Shown one piece after another: positions 25,137-33,536 of a stretch of 64,000 nt of DNA. The position numbers and the translations under genes are program-made. Source of the DNA: Streptomyces resistomycificus (lineage in GTDB: Bacteria; Actinomycetota; Actinomycetes; Streptomycetales; Streptomycetaceae); assembly GCF_001514265.1 (NCBI RefSeq), contig NZ_KQ948991.1, positions 223,060-287,059 on the forward strand, written 5' to 3'. The notes below the pieces were generated by a model. It did no database searches, was not told where the DNA came from, and was given only the letters and a program-made list of their open reading frames with translations. Position 1 is the stretch's first letter; each line of letters begins with the position of its first letter.

Positions 25137-27734
25137 CTAGAGCGTCTTTCCGGTGGCGGGGCCCACGATCAGGCCCTCCTCGAACACGTCCACCCGGACC
25201 GTGTCGCCGTCCTTGATCTCGCCGGAGAGGATCTCCTTGGCGAGGCGGTCGCCGATGGCGGTCTGGACGAGGCGGCGCAGCGGCCGGGCACCGTACGCCG
25301 GGTCCATGCCCTCCGTCGCGAGCCAGACCAGGGCCTCGTCGCTGATCTCCAGGGTGAGACGCCGCTCGGCGAGGCGCGCCGCGAGGCGGTCGATCTGGAG
25401 GCGGGCGATCCGGCTGAGGTCGTCCTTCGACAGGGCCGAGAAGACGACCAGGTCGTCGAGGCGGTTGAGGAACTCCGGCTTGAAGGAGGTCCGGACCACC
25501 TCCAGCACCTGCTCCTTCTTCTCCGCCTCGCTGGTGACCGGGTCGACCAGGAACTGACTGCCCAGGTTGGACGTCAGGACGAGGATCGTGTTGCGGAAGT
25601 CGACCGTGCGCCCCTGACCGTCGGTCAGGCGGCCGTCGTCCAGCACCTGGAGGAGGATGTCGAAGACCTCCGGATGCGCCTTCTCGACCTCGTCGAGCAG
25701 GACGACGCTGTACGGCCGCCGCCGCACCGCCTCCGTGAGCTGGCCGCCCTCCTCGTAGCCGACGTAGCCGGGGGGCGCGCCGACGAGCCGCGAGACGGTG
25801 TGCTTCTCGCCGTACTCGCTCATGTCGATGCGGACCATCGCCCGCTCGTCGTCGAAGAGGAAGTCCGCGAGGGCCTTGGCGAGTTCGGTCTTGCCGACGC
25901 CGGTGGGGCCGAGGAAGAGGAAGGAGCCGGTGGGGCGGTCGGGGTCGGCGATGCCGGCGCGGGTGCGGCGGACGGCGTCCGACACGGCCCGCACGGCCTC
26001 CGTCTGGCCGATCAGCCTGCGCCCCAACTCCTCCTCCATGCGCAGGAGTTTCTGCGTCTCGCCCTCCAGGAGGCGGCCCGCGGGGATGCCGGTCCAGGCG
26101 GCGACGGTGTCGGCGATGTCGTCGGCGCCGACCTCCTCCTTGACCATGGTGTCCTTGGACGCCTCCTCCTCTGCCTGCGAGGCGACCTCCAGGTCCCTCT
26201 CCAGGGTGGGGATCTCGCCGTACAGCAGCTTTGAGGCGGTGTCGAAGTCGCCGTCGCGCTGGGCCCGTTCGGCCTGGCCGCGCAGTTCGTCGAGCTTCTC
26301 CTTGAGTTCACCGACGCGGTTGAGGGACTCCTTCTCCTTCTGCCAGCGGGCGGTCAGGCCGCGCAGCTCCTCCTCCTTGTCGGCGAGGTCACGGCGCAGC
26401 CGCTCCAGCCGCTCGCGCGAGGCCGGGTCGGTCTCCTTGACCAGCGCGAGCTCCTCCATCTTCAACCGGTCCACGGCGCGCTGGAGTTCGTCGATCTCCA
26501 ACGGGGAGGAGTCGATCTCCATGCGGAGGCGGGAGGCGGCCTCGTCGACCAGGTCGATGGCCTTGTCGGGGAGGAAGCGGGAGGTGATGTACCGGTCGGA
26601 GAGCGTCGCGGCCGCGACCAGCGCGCTGTCCGCGATCACGACCTTGTGGTGGGCCTCGTACCGCCCCTTGAGCCCGCGCAGGATCGCGATGGTGTCCTCG
26701 ACGGTCGGCTCGGCGACCAGTACCTGCTGGAAGCGCCGCTCCAGGGCGGGGTCCTTCTCGATCCGCTCCCGGTACTCGTCCAGGGTCGTCGCGCCGACCA
26801 TGCGCAGCTCACCGCGGGCCAGCATCGGCTTGAGCATGTTGCCGGCGTCCATGGCGGAGTCGCCGCCGGCGCCCGCCCCCACGACGGTGTGCAGCTCGTC
26901 GATGAAGGTGATGATCTGCCCGTCGGAGTCCTTGATCTCCGCGAGGACGGTCTTCAGCCGCTCCTCGAACTCACCCCGGTACTTCGCCCCGGCCACCATG
27001 GCGCCGAGGTCGAGCGCGACCAGCCGCTTGTCCTTGAGGGACTCGGGCACGTCGCCCTTCACGATCCGCTGGGCGAGCCCCTCGACCACGGCGGTCTTGC
27101 CGACCCCGGGCTCACCGATGAGCACGGGGTTGTTCTTGGTCCGGCGGCTGAGCACCTGCACGACCCGCCGGATCTCCTGGTCCCGGCCGATGACGGGGTC
27201 GAGCTTCCCCTCCCGCGCGGCGGCGGTGAAGTCGGTCCCGAACTTCTCCAGGGCCTTGTACTGGCCCTCGGGATCGGCTGTGGTCACGCGGCGTCCTCCC
27301 CTTGCCTTCCGGAAGGCCTCGGACAGCTTCTTCGCCGTGGCCCCCTGCCCGGAGAGTACGTCCCCGGCCGCGCCGCCCTTCGCGGCGACGCCGATCAGCA
27401 TGTGCTCGGTGGAGAGGTACTCGTCCCCGAGCTCCTTGGCCCGCTCCTGCGCGTCCGCGATCACGGCGAGCAGCTCGCGGTTGGGCTGCGGGGGCGCCAC
27501 GGTGGACCCGGTCACGCTGGGCAGGGCGGCGAGGACCTTCTCCGCGCCGACCCGCACGGCGGCCTGGTCCGCGTCGACGGCGGCCAGCAGATCGACGATG
27601 TTCTCGTTGTCCTGCCCCTGGAGCAGAGCCAGGAGCAGGTGGGCCGGGGTGAGGTCGGCGTGCCCCTCGGTCACGGCCCGGTTGCCGGCCGCGTTGATGG
27701 CGTCACGGCTCCGGTTGGTCAGCTCGGCGTCCAC
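25137..27734 (-). CDS. clpB: ATP-dependent disaggregase ClpB
   Basis: This 865-residue Hsp100 chaperone rescues aggregated proteins with DnaK. Its start is GTG 27734, with AAGGAGGAGAC upstream. In order: Clp N domain ([14 protein letters not shown] and [14 protein letters not shown]), first AAA+ domain with GEPGVGKT and the Walker [13 protein letters not shown], the ClpB-specific coiled-coil middle domain (about 400-520, [20 protein letters not shown]), second AAA+ domain with GPTGVGKT and [13 protein letters not shown], and the D2 small domain. A perfect HAIR operator lies 62 bases upstream, so HspR repression is expected, as in the dnaK operon. Confidence 0.97.
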   Translation of the reverse strand: MDAELTNRSRDAINAAGNRAVTEGHADLTPAHLLLALLQGQDNENIVDLLAAVDADQAAVRVGAEKVLAALPSVTGSTVAPPQPNRELLAVIADAQERAKELGDEYLSTEHMLIGVAAKGGAAGDVLSGQGATAKKLSEAFRKARGGRRVTTADPEGQYKALEKFGTDFTAAAREGKLDPVIGRDQEIRRVVQVLSRRTKNNPVLIGEPGVGKTAVVEGLAQRIVKGDVPESLKDKRLVALDLGAMVAGAKYRGEFEERLKTVLAEIKDSDGQIITFIDELHTVVGAGAGGDSAMDAGNMLKPMLARGELRMVGATTLDEYRERIEKDPALERRFQQVLVAEPTVEDTIAILRGLKGRYEAHHKVVIADSALVAAATLSDRYITSRFLPDKAIDLVDEAASRLRMEIDSSPLEIDELQRAVDRLKMEELALVKETDPASRERLERLRRDLADKEEELRGLTARWQKEKESLNRVGELKEKLDELRGQAERAQRDGDFDTASKLLYGEIPTLERDLEVASQAEEEASKDTMVKEEVGADDIADTVAAWTGIPAGRLLEGETQKLLRMEEELGRRLIGQTEAVRAVSDAVRRTRAGIADPDRPTGSFLFLGPTGVGKTELAKALADFLFDDERAMVRIDMSEYGEKHTVSRLVGAPPGYVGYEEGGQLTEAVRRRPYSVVLLDEVEKAHPEVFDILLQVLDDGRLTDGQGRTVDFRNTILVLTSNLGSQFLVDPVTSEAEKKEQVLEVVRTSFKPEFLNRLDDLVVFSALSKDDLSRIARLQIDRLAARLAERRLTLEISDEALVWLATEGMDPAYGARPLRRLVQTAIGDRLAKEILSGEIKDGDTVRVDVFEEGLIVGPATGKTL

Positions 27735-27795
27735 GTTCGCTGTCTCCTCCTTGCGTCAGCCGTCCCTGCACTCTGACTCAGTCAGCGTACACAAA

Positions 27796-27816
27796 CTTGA
27801 GTCTATTCCACTCAAG
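27796..27816. promoter_or_regulatory. HAIR operator (HspR site) upstream of clpB
   Basis: CTTGAGT (27796-27802), seven bases, ACTCAAG (27810-27816): an exact match to the HAIR inverted repeat CTTGAGT-N7-ACTCAAG bound by HspR. It lies between the clpB start and the divergent PPOX-type gene. Confidence 0.95.
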
Positions 27817-27855
27817 GTGGCGGTCGGGAGCCCCGGAGCGGCTAAGTTCCGGTCC

Positions 27856-28269
27856 ATGGCCGCATACCCCCAGGACCCGGGTGCCCCGGACGCGTCGTAT
27901 CTCAGCTTCTGGTCCGAACGACACCACTGCACCCTGACGACCCCACGCCCGGACGGCAGCCCGCACGTCGTGCCGGTCGCGGTGACATACGACCCGGAGC
28001 GCCGGCTTGCTCGGGTGATCGCCGACAGGGCGAGCAAGAAGGTGCGCAACATCCTGGCGGCGGGCCCGGCGGGCGCCCTGGTCGCCGCCTGCCAGGTCGA
28101 CGGCCGCCGCTGGGCCACCCTGGAGGGCCGGGCGTTCGTCCGCACGGAGCCGGAACGGGTCGCGGAGGCGGAACGCCGCTTCGAGGAGCGCTACGGGCGG
28201 ACGCCGCGCCCGAACCCGACACGCGTGGTGATCGAGATCGAGCTGACCCGGGCGATGGGGCGGGGCTGA
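27856..28269 (+). CDS. PPOX-class (split-barrel FMN/F420) protein
   Basis: The 137-residue product begins at ATG 27856 ([18 protein letters not shown]). It has the split barrel of pyridoxamine phosphate oxidase-like or F420-dependent enzymes: [40 protein letters not shown], and [19 protein letters not shown], ending with [10 protein letters not shown]. Cofactor could be FMN or F420. It is divergent from clpB with the HAIR operator in the 121-base gap, so the site could also affect it, although it is not a known HspR target. No other gene suggests a substrate. Confidence 0.88.
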   Translation: MAAYPQDPGAPDASYLSFWSERHHCTLTTPRPDGSPHVVPVAVTYDPERRLARVIADRASKKVRNILAAGPAGALVAACQVDGRRWATLEGRAFVRTEPERVAEAERRFEERYGRTPRPNPTRVVIEIELTRAMGRG

Positions 28270-28442
28270 CGGAGGCGGGACCGACAGGGGCGGGGCCGAC
28301 GGAGGCGGGTTCGGACAGGGGGCGGGGCGGGCAGAGGCGAGGTGTTCTGCGCTCGATCCCGCCGAATCCCGTACCGCACTGAAGATCGACTGGTTTCGGC
28401 CACACCCCGATGTGCCGGATACCGGGAAATGTCCCGCAAACT

Positions 28443-28483
28443 GCAGCGGCGTCACCGTGTTCAGGTCACGGTGACGCCGCTGC
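28443..28483. terminator. bidirectional terminator between PPOX gene and 28527 gene
   Basis: A 17-bp perfect stem starting GCAGCGGCGTCACCGTG with a seven-base loop sits between two convergent genes. The rest of 28270-28526 holds a GC-rich GGCGGGACCGACAGGGGCGG-type direct repeat (28270-28335) and no gene. Confidence 0.85.
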
Positions 28484-28526
28484 GGGGGGAAGTACCTGCG
28501 CGATCTGTTACGACGGGGGAATCGCG

Positions 28527-28862
28527 TCAGGCACTGCGGGGGGTGGCTGAGATGGTCCGTAGGGGCGGGGCGTCCGGCTCCACGAGCCGGTGGTCCCGCT
28601 GGTCCAGGTTCACAAAGATCATTCCGTACCGGATGGCACACCGCACGGGCTGTGGCGCCCCCCGAGGCCGCCGCAGACACCGGTACGCCCGTACGTCCTC
28701 TTCCTCGTCCCGCGTCACGACGACCGGCTCACCGAAGACGGTCACCATCAACGAGTCACCGGCGTGGGGGATCGCGGTGACCAGGTCGATGAAGTGCCAG
28801 CCGGAGCGGTAGGCCGTGGCCATTTCGCGACGGAAGGAGCGGTCGTCGGGTGGGGTGGTCAT
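28527..28862 (-). CDS. small Rieske-fold-like protein without cluster ligands (uncertain)
   Basis: The 111-residue frame from ATG 28862 reads MTTPPDDRSFRREMATAYRS, then GDSLMVTVFGEPVVVTRDEE, VRAYRCLRRPRGAPQPVRCAIRYGMIFVNL. The order GDxLxVxVxGxPVVVxRD, a Cys-containing loop RCLRRPRGAP, and RYGMIFVNL resembles a Rieske [2Fe-2S] domain (pattern GDxxxvxxxxxPvvvxRdxxxxvxAxxxxCpHRG). Here the His ligands are absent or replaced (CLRRPRGAP), so it would not hold the cluster. It may be a protein-interaction domain. It lies directly downstream of the DSSW peptide gene on the same strand. Confidence 0.65.
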   Translation of the reverse strand: MTTPPDDRSFRREMATAYRSGWHFIDLVTAIPHAGDSLMVTVFGEPVVVTRDEEEDVRAYRCLRRPRGAPQPVRCAIRYGMIFVNLDQRDHRLVEPDAPPLRTISATPRSA

Positions 28863-29113
28863 GACTCTGTGGCCCAACTACTGTCGTCCGCGCTCCAGGA
28901 GCTGTCGAGAGGACCGTCGGACGCCACAACCGCCCAACTGCTATCACGCGGAGCGGCGTCAACCACCGCTTCCACACTCCAACTGCTGTCACGCGGAGCG
29001 CGTTCCTTCGCCCCTTCGACGCTGCTCAGCGTTCCGAAGGCCACAGCGGCGGAGAAGGCGGCGACAAGCGCCGAGCGAAGCATTTTTTTATGCATAGTCG
29101 GCTTCGTCCTCAT
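28859..29113 (-). CDS. small secreted peptide precursor with four DSSW repeats
   Basis: ATG 29113 has AGGTGA eight bases upstream. The product has 84 residues. Residues ~1-34 are a signal peptide: basic MRTKPTMHKKMLRS, a hydrophobic core ALVAAFSAAVAFGTLSS and a likely cut near EGA-KE. The remainder carries four DSSW motifs (PRDSSWSVEAV, PRDSSWAVVAS, PLDSSWSADDSSWATES). Spacing is 15, 15 and 6 residues or so; the last ends four residues before the stop. Its DNA contains two near-identical segments at 28932-28956 and 28978-29002. The stop overlaps the start of the next gene by four bases (ATGA). No family is recognised. It is divergent from a LuxR regulator, so it may be a secreted signal; this is inference. 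Confidence 0.72.
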   Translation of the reverse strand: MRTKPTMHKKMLRSALVAAFSAAVAFGTLSSVEGAKERAPRDSSWSVEAVVDAAPRDSSWAVVASDGPLDSSWSADDSSWATES

Positions 29114-29187
29114 TTGAAGGTCACCTCTCCCCCGTCGACTACGACGATGGCGCATTCAGGCACGTCATGGCCACACAATCGATGCAT

Positions 29188-29207
29188 CATGTTCCTGCAT
29201 GTTCAGG
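29188..29207. promoter_or_regulatory. 10-bp direct repeat in the divergent promoter
   Basis: CATGTTCCTG and CATGTTCAGG follow each other exactly between the DSSW peptide gene and the regulator gene. The junction also forms a quasi-palindrome CCTG-CATGTT-CAGG. A regulator-binding role is possible. Confidence 0.5.
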
Positions 29208-29225
29208 ACCCTGGGGGGTGGAGAA

Positions 29226-30209
29226 TTGGAAGCAAATGAGACTAAGCAGACGCATCCTCATGCGCTGACTGACCTCTGCGAGGAAGGCCGCCGTCTCTAT
29301 GCGAACGCTCTCCGCACGGGACGCATCGCTCGCACCGACGTAGCGCCTGCTCCGTGCCTGATGGAGTTCGCCCTGCTCCACCCGGACCCCGATGACCCGA
29401 ACTGGCTGCGTCCCGTGCCGCCATCGATCGCCCTGGCTCAGCGGCTGAACCCGATCGAGGACGAGATCACCCAGCGGAGGCGACTGTCGATCTCACTCGC
29501 AGACGCTTTCGAGCCGTTCATGACCCTGAGTGCCCAGTCGACGGGGACCACTCACTCAATCACAGTGCTGGAAGGCATCGACCGGATCAATGCGTCGCTC
29601 GATCTGGCCACCGCCCAGTGCCAGAACGAAATGCTCACCGTCCAGCCGAGCCGTCGCCGCCTCGAGCAGACGCTCATCAAGGCACTGGAACGCGACAGGC
29701 CATTGATCGAGCGGGGTTGCCGTATCCGGACGCTCTACCAGCATCCGGCCCGGTACAGCCCCGAGACGCTGGCCTACGTGGCGCAGTTCTCCGACAGCAA
29801 GGTCGAGTACCGCACCATCGACGAACTCGTCGAACGGCTGATCATCTGTGACGAGACCGTCGCCTTCATCCCCACCCGCGACGACGGACAGGTGGCCCTC
29901 GAACTCCGTCACCCGGGGCTCGTCCGCTATTTGATCAAGGTCTTCGAGTTCATGTGGGGTCGCGCGGTACCGCTGAGCGCCGGCGCCCCCTACGAAACCG
30001 CGCCTGATGGCATCACGGACATCCAGCACTCCATCGCCAAGCTCCTGGTGGAGGGCCATGTCGACGAGGCGATCGCCCGGCGGCTTGGTATGAACGTACG
30101 CACATGCCGTGCGCACATCGCCAAACTCGCCACTGCTCTGGGCAGCGGCAGCCGTGCCCAACTCGGATTCCTGATAGCGCAGTCAGGGATCCTGAAGCAG
30201 GATCCCTGA
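29226..30209 (+). CDS. LuxR-type regulator with TrmB-like middle domain (paralogue 1)
   Basis: I chose TTG 29226 since GGGGGGTGGAG lies just before it; an ATG at 29199 has no ribosome site and falls in the repeat. About 327 residues. The N-terminal part is LCEEGRRLYANALRTG and CLMEFALLHPDPDDPNWLRP. The middle (~120-255) holds a phospholipase-D-like/TrmB-type fold: a strand with NEMLTVQPSRRRLEQTL, RIRTLYQHPARYSPETLAY, EYRTIDELVERLIICDETV and AFIPTRD. The C terminus is a LuxR helix-turn-helix (IAKLLVEGHVDEAIARRLGM, then NVRTCRAHIAKLATALG). Its last codons form a 12-bp hairpin (30183-30209). It is followed by paralogue 2 with 26 bases between. Confidence 0.85.
   Translation: MEANETKQTHPHALTDLCEEGRRLYANALRTGRIARTDVAPAPCLMEFALLHPDPDDPNWLRPVPPSIALAQRLNPIEDEITQRRRLSISLADAFEPFMTLSAQSTGTTHSITVLEGIDRINASLDLATAQCQNEMLTVQPSRRRLEQTLIKALERDRPLIERGCRIRTLYQHPARYSPETLAYVAQFSDSKVEYRTIDELVERLIICDETVAFIPTRDDGQVALELRHPGLVRYLIKVFEFMWGRAVPLSAGAPYETAPDGITDIQHSIAKLLVEGHVDEAIARRLGMNVRTCRAHIAKLATALGSGSRAQLGFLIAQSGILKQDP
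30183..30209. promoter_or_regulatory. perfect hairpin spanning the stop codon of paralogue 1
   Basis: The inverted repeat TCAGGGATCCTG / CAGGATCCCTGA has a 12-bp stem and a three-base loop, and its right arm ends exactly at the TGA of the regulator gene. It could weaken transcription into paralogue 2, or protect the mRNA end. Confidence 0.6.
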
Positions 30210-30235
30210 CGCCTGCCAGTAGAAGAGGATCACGC

Positions 30236-31210
30236 GTGACGACACCGGTGCACCAGCACGGTCCGGAGGAACTGTGCTCAGCTGGTCTGGAACTGTACGG
30301 CCGCGCCTTGCGCGAAGGGCTCGTCCCCGAGCAGGAGGCGGCTGCAGCGCCCTGCCTGCTGCGAGCCGGCCTCCTCCGGCCCGACCTGGACGACACACGT
30401 TGGCTGCGTCCCGTCGCACCCGCCCTCGCCCTGCCCCGGCTGCTGCGCGGCATCGCCGAGGACATAGCCCGGCGCCGACAGGCCGAGGCCCTCCTGGCCG
30501 AGGCTTTCGAGCCATTCATGGGACTCGGCACCGCGCACACGGACCCGACTGAAGCCGCGGGGATCACTTTGCTCAGCGGCTCCGCCCCGATCGACGACGC
30601 CATCCGGCAGGCCATGCTGCGGTCGTCCGACGAGGTGCTGACGATTCAGCCAGGTGGCAAGCGGCCCGTCCCCTCGCTCGCCCTCGCCTTCACCAAAGAA
30701 CAGGAGATCCTTGCCCGGGGAGCCAGGATGCGCACCCTCTACCAGCACACTTCGCGCCACGACCCCGCCGTCCTCGCTCATTACGAGCTCTTGGACGGCG
30801 ATGTCGAGGTCCGCACCCTGGACGAGGTACCCGAGCGTCTCATCGTGCTCGACCGCGAAATCGCCTTCATCCCGGCCAACCCGGACCGCACGATCGCCGT
30901 CGAAGTCCGCCACCGTCCGCTGGTCACGTACCTGGCCACCACCTTCGACCGCCTGTGGCCCCTCGCCACCCCCATGTACCCCCGGGCCGTCCAACAGCCC
31001 GCCCTCAATGGAATCACCCCCCGCCAGCGAGCCATCGCCGCCCTTCTCGTGGAAGGTCGCACCGACGCCGTCATCGCCGAACGCCTCGGCATGAACATCC
31101 GCACCGCCCGCGAGCACATCGCGAAACTCGCCTCCACCTTCGGCAGCGAGAGCAGGGCGCAGCTCGGTTATCTCATCGGACGTTCCGGGATTCTTGAGCA
31201 GGAAGGGTGA
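30236..31210 (+). CDS. LuxR-type regulator with TrmB-like middle domain (paralogue 2)
   Basis: The 324-residue product starts at GTG 30236, preceded by AGAGGA. It aligns along its length with paralogue 1: LELYGRALREGLVPEQEAAA, EVLTIQPGGKRPVPSLALAF, RMRTLYQHTSRHDPAVLAHY, VRTLDEVPERLIVLDREIAF, and the C-terminal helix-turn-helix IAALLVEGRTDAVIAERLGM with NIRTAREHIAKLASTFG. Both end in a similar -SGIL(K/E)Q(D/E)- tail. The 26-base gap suggests one transcript with paralogue 1. It converges on paralogue 3, overlapping it by 38 bases. Confidence 0.88.
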   Translation: MTTPVHQHGPEELCSAGLELYGRALREGLVPEQEAAAAPCLLRAGLLRPDLDDTRWLRPVAPALALPRLLRGIAEDIARRRQAEALLAEAFEPFMGLGTAHTDPTEAAGITLLSGSAPIDDAIRQAMLRSSDEVLTIQPGGKRPVPSLALAFTKEQEILARGARMRTLYQHTSRHDPAVLAHYELLDGDVEVRTLDEVPERLIVLDREIAFIPANPDRTIAVEVRHRPLVTYLATTFDRLWPLATPMYPRAVQQPALNGITPRQRAIAALLVEGRTDAVIAERLGMNIRTAREHIAKLASTFGSESRAQLGYLIGRSGILEQEG

Positions 31211-32228
31211 GGGAGGCCGGCTCCGGCCCCGAGCCCAGTTCGGCGTGGCGGGGCGTGCCGTCCAGGCCCACCTGGGCGATGCGGACGCCGAGTTGGGTGC
31301 GGCTGGCCGCTCCCAGGGTCTCCGAGAGGCGCGCGATGTGCGCCCGGCACGTACGGACGCTTATCCCCAGCCGTTCCGCGATCACCGCGTCCTGGTGGCC
31401 CTCCGCGAGCAGCGCGGCGATGGACTGCTCCCGGTGCGAGATGCCCTCGATGCCGGTGTCCGGGAGGGGTGCGGTCAGGGGGATCGCGAGGCGCCACAGC
31501 CGCTCGAAGACCGTGCCCAGGTACTCCACCAGCGCCGGATGCCGCAGCTCCAACGCGAGCGTGCGGTCCGCGTTCGCCGGGATGAAGGCCACCGTGCGGT
31601 CGAAGAGGATGAGGCGGTCGATGACCTCGTCGAGCGTGCGGGCCTGGACCGTGCCGCCCATCAGCTCCAGGTAGTTGAGCAGGCCCTGCCCGTGCCGCGC
31701 CACGTGCGTGTACAGGTCGCGCATGCGAACACCCCGGCCGCGCAGCGCCAGCGCCCGGTGCAGGCCCTCGGTCAGCTCGTGCTCGGGCCGGATGCCGCCG
31801 GGCTGGACGGTCAGGACCTCCGTCGTACACGCCTCGGTCGCCTCGTCCATCGCGGCCTGGATGCGGGAGAGTCCGTCGAGGACCCGGATCGCGCTGCCCT
31901 CCGCTGCGGCCGCCTGCGGTCGCGGGCCGCCGAGACCGGCGTACCACTCGAAGGCCGCGACCGCCGAACCCACCCGTCGCTGACTGGCGCTGACCTCGTC
32001 GTACAGCCCGCGCAGCAGTCGCGTCATGACCTCCTGCGGGGCCGCCGGCACCAGCCAGGCCATGTCGTCGGGATCCGGGTGGAGGAGGGCGAGTTCGAGG
32101 AGGCAGGGGACCGGCTCGGCGTCCTCGCGCGGCACACGGCCCCGCCGCACGGCCCTCGAATAGACGCGATCCCCGGCCTCGCACAGCCGGTCGGCACCGT
32201 GCGGATGCTCCGTCCCGTGTCCGGCCAT
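31173..32228 (-). CDS. LuxR-type regulator with TrmB-like middle domain (paralogue 3)
   Basis: I chose ATG 32228 (MAGHGTEHPHGADRLCEAGD) because the GGGGGTGGA eight bases upstream fits and its alignment with paralogue 2 starts here. Longer in-frame starts reach to 32396. The product has 351 residues. Matching blocks: RVYSRAVRRGRVPREDAEPV, EVLTVQPGGIRPEHELTEGL, RMRDLYTHVARHGQGLLNYL, and a helix-turn-helix IAALLAEGHQDAVIAERLGI, SVRTCRAHIARLSETLG. It has an extra ~30-residue Pro/Glu/Ser tail not present in the others. It runs opposite to paralogues 1 and 2. Confidence 0.85.
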   Translation of the reverse strand: MAGHGTEHPHGADRLCEAGDRVYSRAVRRGRVPREDAEPVPCLLELALLHPDPDDMAWLVPAAPQEVMTRLLRGLYDEVSASQRRVGSAVAAFEWYAGLGGPRPQAAAAEGSAIRVLDGLSRIQAAMDEATEACTTEVLTVQPGGIRPEHELTEGLHRALALRGRGVRMRDLYTHVARHGQGLLNYLELMGGTVQARTLDEVIDRLILFDRTVAFIPANADRTLALELRHPALVEYLGTVFERLWRLAIPLTAPLPDTGIEGISHREQSIAALLAEGHQDAVIAERLGISVRTCRAHIARLSETLGAASRTQLGVRIAQVGLDGTPRHAELGSGPEPASLTLPAQESRNVR

Positions 32229-32551
32229 GAGCCAATCCACCCCCGGTTCCAGCCTCTTCCGCAGCGCAACTATGCGCGGCCCGAACCGGCTGCGCAACAC
32301 GACTTCACCACGTCCGCACACCTTTTCGACACCTTTCATCCCCATACACCCCCACCCCCTCATGGCCTGTTGCAACAAGATGGGGGTGTTACTCATGCAG
32401 CAGTGGTGCGATCGTCTGTGATCACGGGCCTACGACCAAGCTCACCCGTGGACGCCCGGAGGACGACGTCCCCCACGGACCTAGGCTCCTCCGAATACCT
32501 TGGCAGTCACGGGAGTTCGGCATACACCGCGTCAGTTGCGAGCTGCCACTG
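32229..32551. other. divergent intergenic region between paralogue 3 and the small LuxR gene
   Basis: This stretch must hold promoters for both genes. It may encode an N-terminal extension of paralogue 3 (frame open to 32396). I see AT-richer bases around 32370-32400 but no clear promoter boxes. Confidence 0.4.
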
Positions 32552-32911
32552 ATGCCAGCGGGGAAGGTATACATCGCTGTGACCACGGGGGATGTCAACC
32601 CATTGTCAGACAGAGCGACACTTGCGCTTCCATCGGGAAGAGGAGGAGCCGAGCAGGGGCCGCTTTCCGATCTCGATCTACTGACGGATCGAGAAAAGCA
32701 AGTACTGTCTCTTCTCGCCGATGGACCGTCCAATCGCGTGATGGCCAGACAGCTCGGCATAGCGGAACGAACAGTCAAAGCACACCTGACAAGCTTGATG
32801 CGAAAGCTCAACATTGAGTCGCGCCTCGAGGCGGCCCTGTTCTCCAATCTGCACAGGGATGAACTCCCGCACATGGATCACTGCCCTGAAGTGCTACACC
32901 CTGAAGGGTAA
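32552..32911 (+). CDS. stand-alone LuxR-type HTH regulator
   Basis: ATG 32552 gives 119 residues; GTG 32579 (with GGGAAGG eleven bases upstream) is an alternative giving 110. Residues ~40-105 are a classical LuxR/GerE domain: LLTDREKQVLSLLADGPSNR, MARQLGIAERTVKAHLTSLM and RKLNIESRLEAALFSNL. There is no receiver domain, so it acts without phosphorylation. Codons ending in A or T are frequent, unlike neighbouring core genes, which suggests a transferred segment. It is the first gene of the set 32552-36814 and probably controls it, either as activator or repressor. Ligand unknown. Confidence 0.82.
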   Translation: MPAGKVYIAVTTGDVNPLSDRATLALPSGRGGAEQGPLSDLDLLTDREKQVLSLLADGPSNRVMARQLGIAERTVKAHLTSLMRKLNIESRLEAALFSNLHRDELPHMDHCPEVLHPEG

Positions 32912-33033
32912 TGCCCTAAGGTCCAATTGAGAGCATTACACCCTGCCCGACAGTATTGATTCCAGCAGCCGGACAGACCGGCCGAAGGCGGCCCTCAAAG
33001 GCCGTCTGGAATGGGATTATGGGGAGGGACCAA

Positions 33034-33459
33034 ATGCGCAAGAAGACGCGTACGATCGCCGCTTCTGTGGTGGCGGCAGTGGCCTTGGGTGTGGCTGCGC
33101 CTGCAGCATCGGCTGTCGAGAGCAACCGGACGGTCGCCACCGTCGTGACGGTGCACACCGCCGCGCTGCCGACGGCGACGGTGGAGGTGTATCCCGAGGT
33201 CGAGATGAGCTCCGAGACAGCCGCCAAGGCCGAGGGAGAGCGGGTGGCGCTGGGCAGGCTCAGCGCACTCAAAGTACTGATCAAGAAGAGCAAGCCCCTC
33301 TTCAAGGCGGCCGTGAAGGCTGCAAAGAAGGGCAAGGCGGCGTTCGACCGATGGGTCAACAGCCTCTCGAACTTCAACCCTGTCAAGTGGGCCATCAAGG
33401 GATCGCCGAGCTACATCGTCACCGAGCTCATCTCCTGGCTGGCACAGCAAGTCATCTGA
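33034..33459 (+). CDS. secreted protein with acidic pro-region and lysine-rich helix, candidate bacteriocin precursor
   Basis: ATG 33034 follows GGGGAGGGA. The 141-residue product starts with a signal peptide (MRKKTRTIAASVVAAVALGVAAPAASA, cut after ASA at 27). Residues ~28-70 are Thr/Val/Glu-rich and acidic (EVYPEVEMSSE). Residues ~74-107 are a cationic amphipathic helix (LSALKVLIKKSKPLFKAAVK, then KKGKAAFDRWV), followed by SNFNPVKWAIKG and a hydrophobic end SYIVTELISWLAQQVI. This two-part charge pattern is typical of antimicrobial peptides with a neutralising pro-part. No cysteines are present. The next genes encode a small membrane protein and an ABC transporter, consistent with self-protection. 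The function is inferred. Confidence 0.75.
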   Translation: MRKKTRTIAASVVAAVALGVAAPAASAVESNRTVATVVTVHTAALPTATVEVYPEVEMSSETAAKAEGERVALGRLSALKVLIKKSKPLFKAAVKAAKKGKAAFDRWVNSLSNFNPVKWAIKGSPSYIVTELISWLAQQVI

Positions 33460-33536
33460 TTCGGACGAGTGTGCCTCCTCCCGGGTTCCCGCACCACGGA
33501 CCGCTCGGGGGGAGTTGCACTGCACAAGGGGGAAGA

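Noticed and set aside
25798..28269. Plus-strand 823-codon frame ending in the PPOX gene
   Set aside because: Only the last 137 codons from ATG 27856 form a real protein; the rest is clpB antisense.
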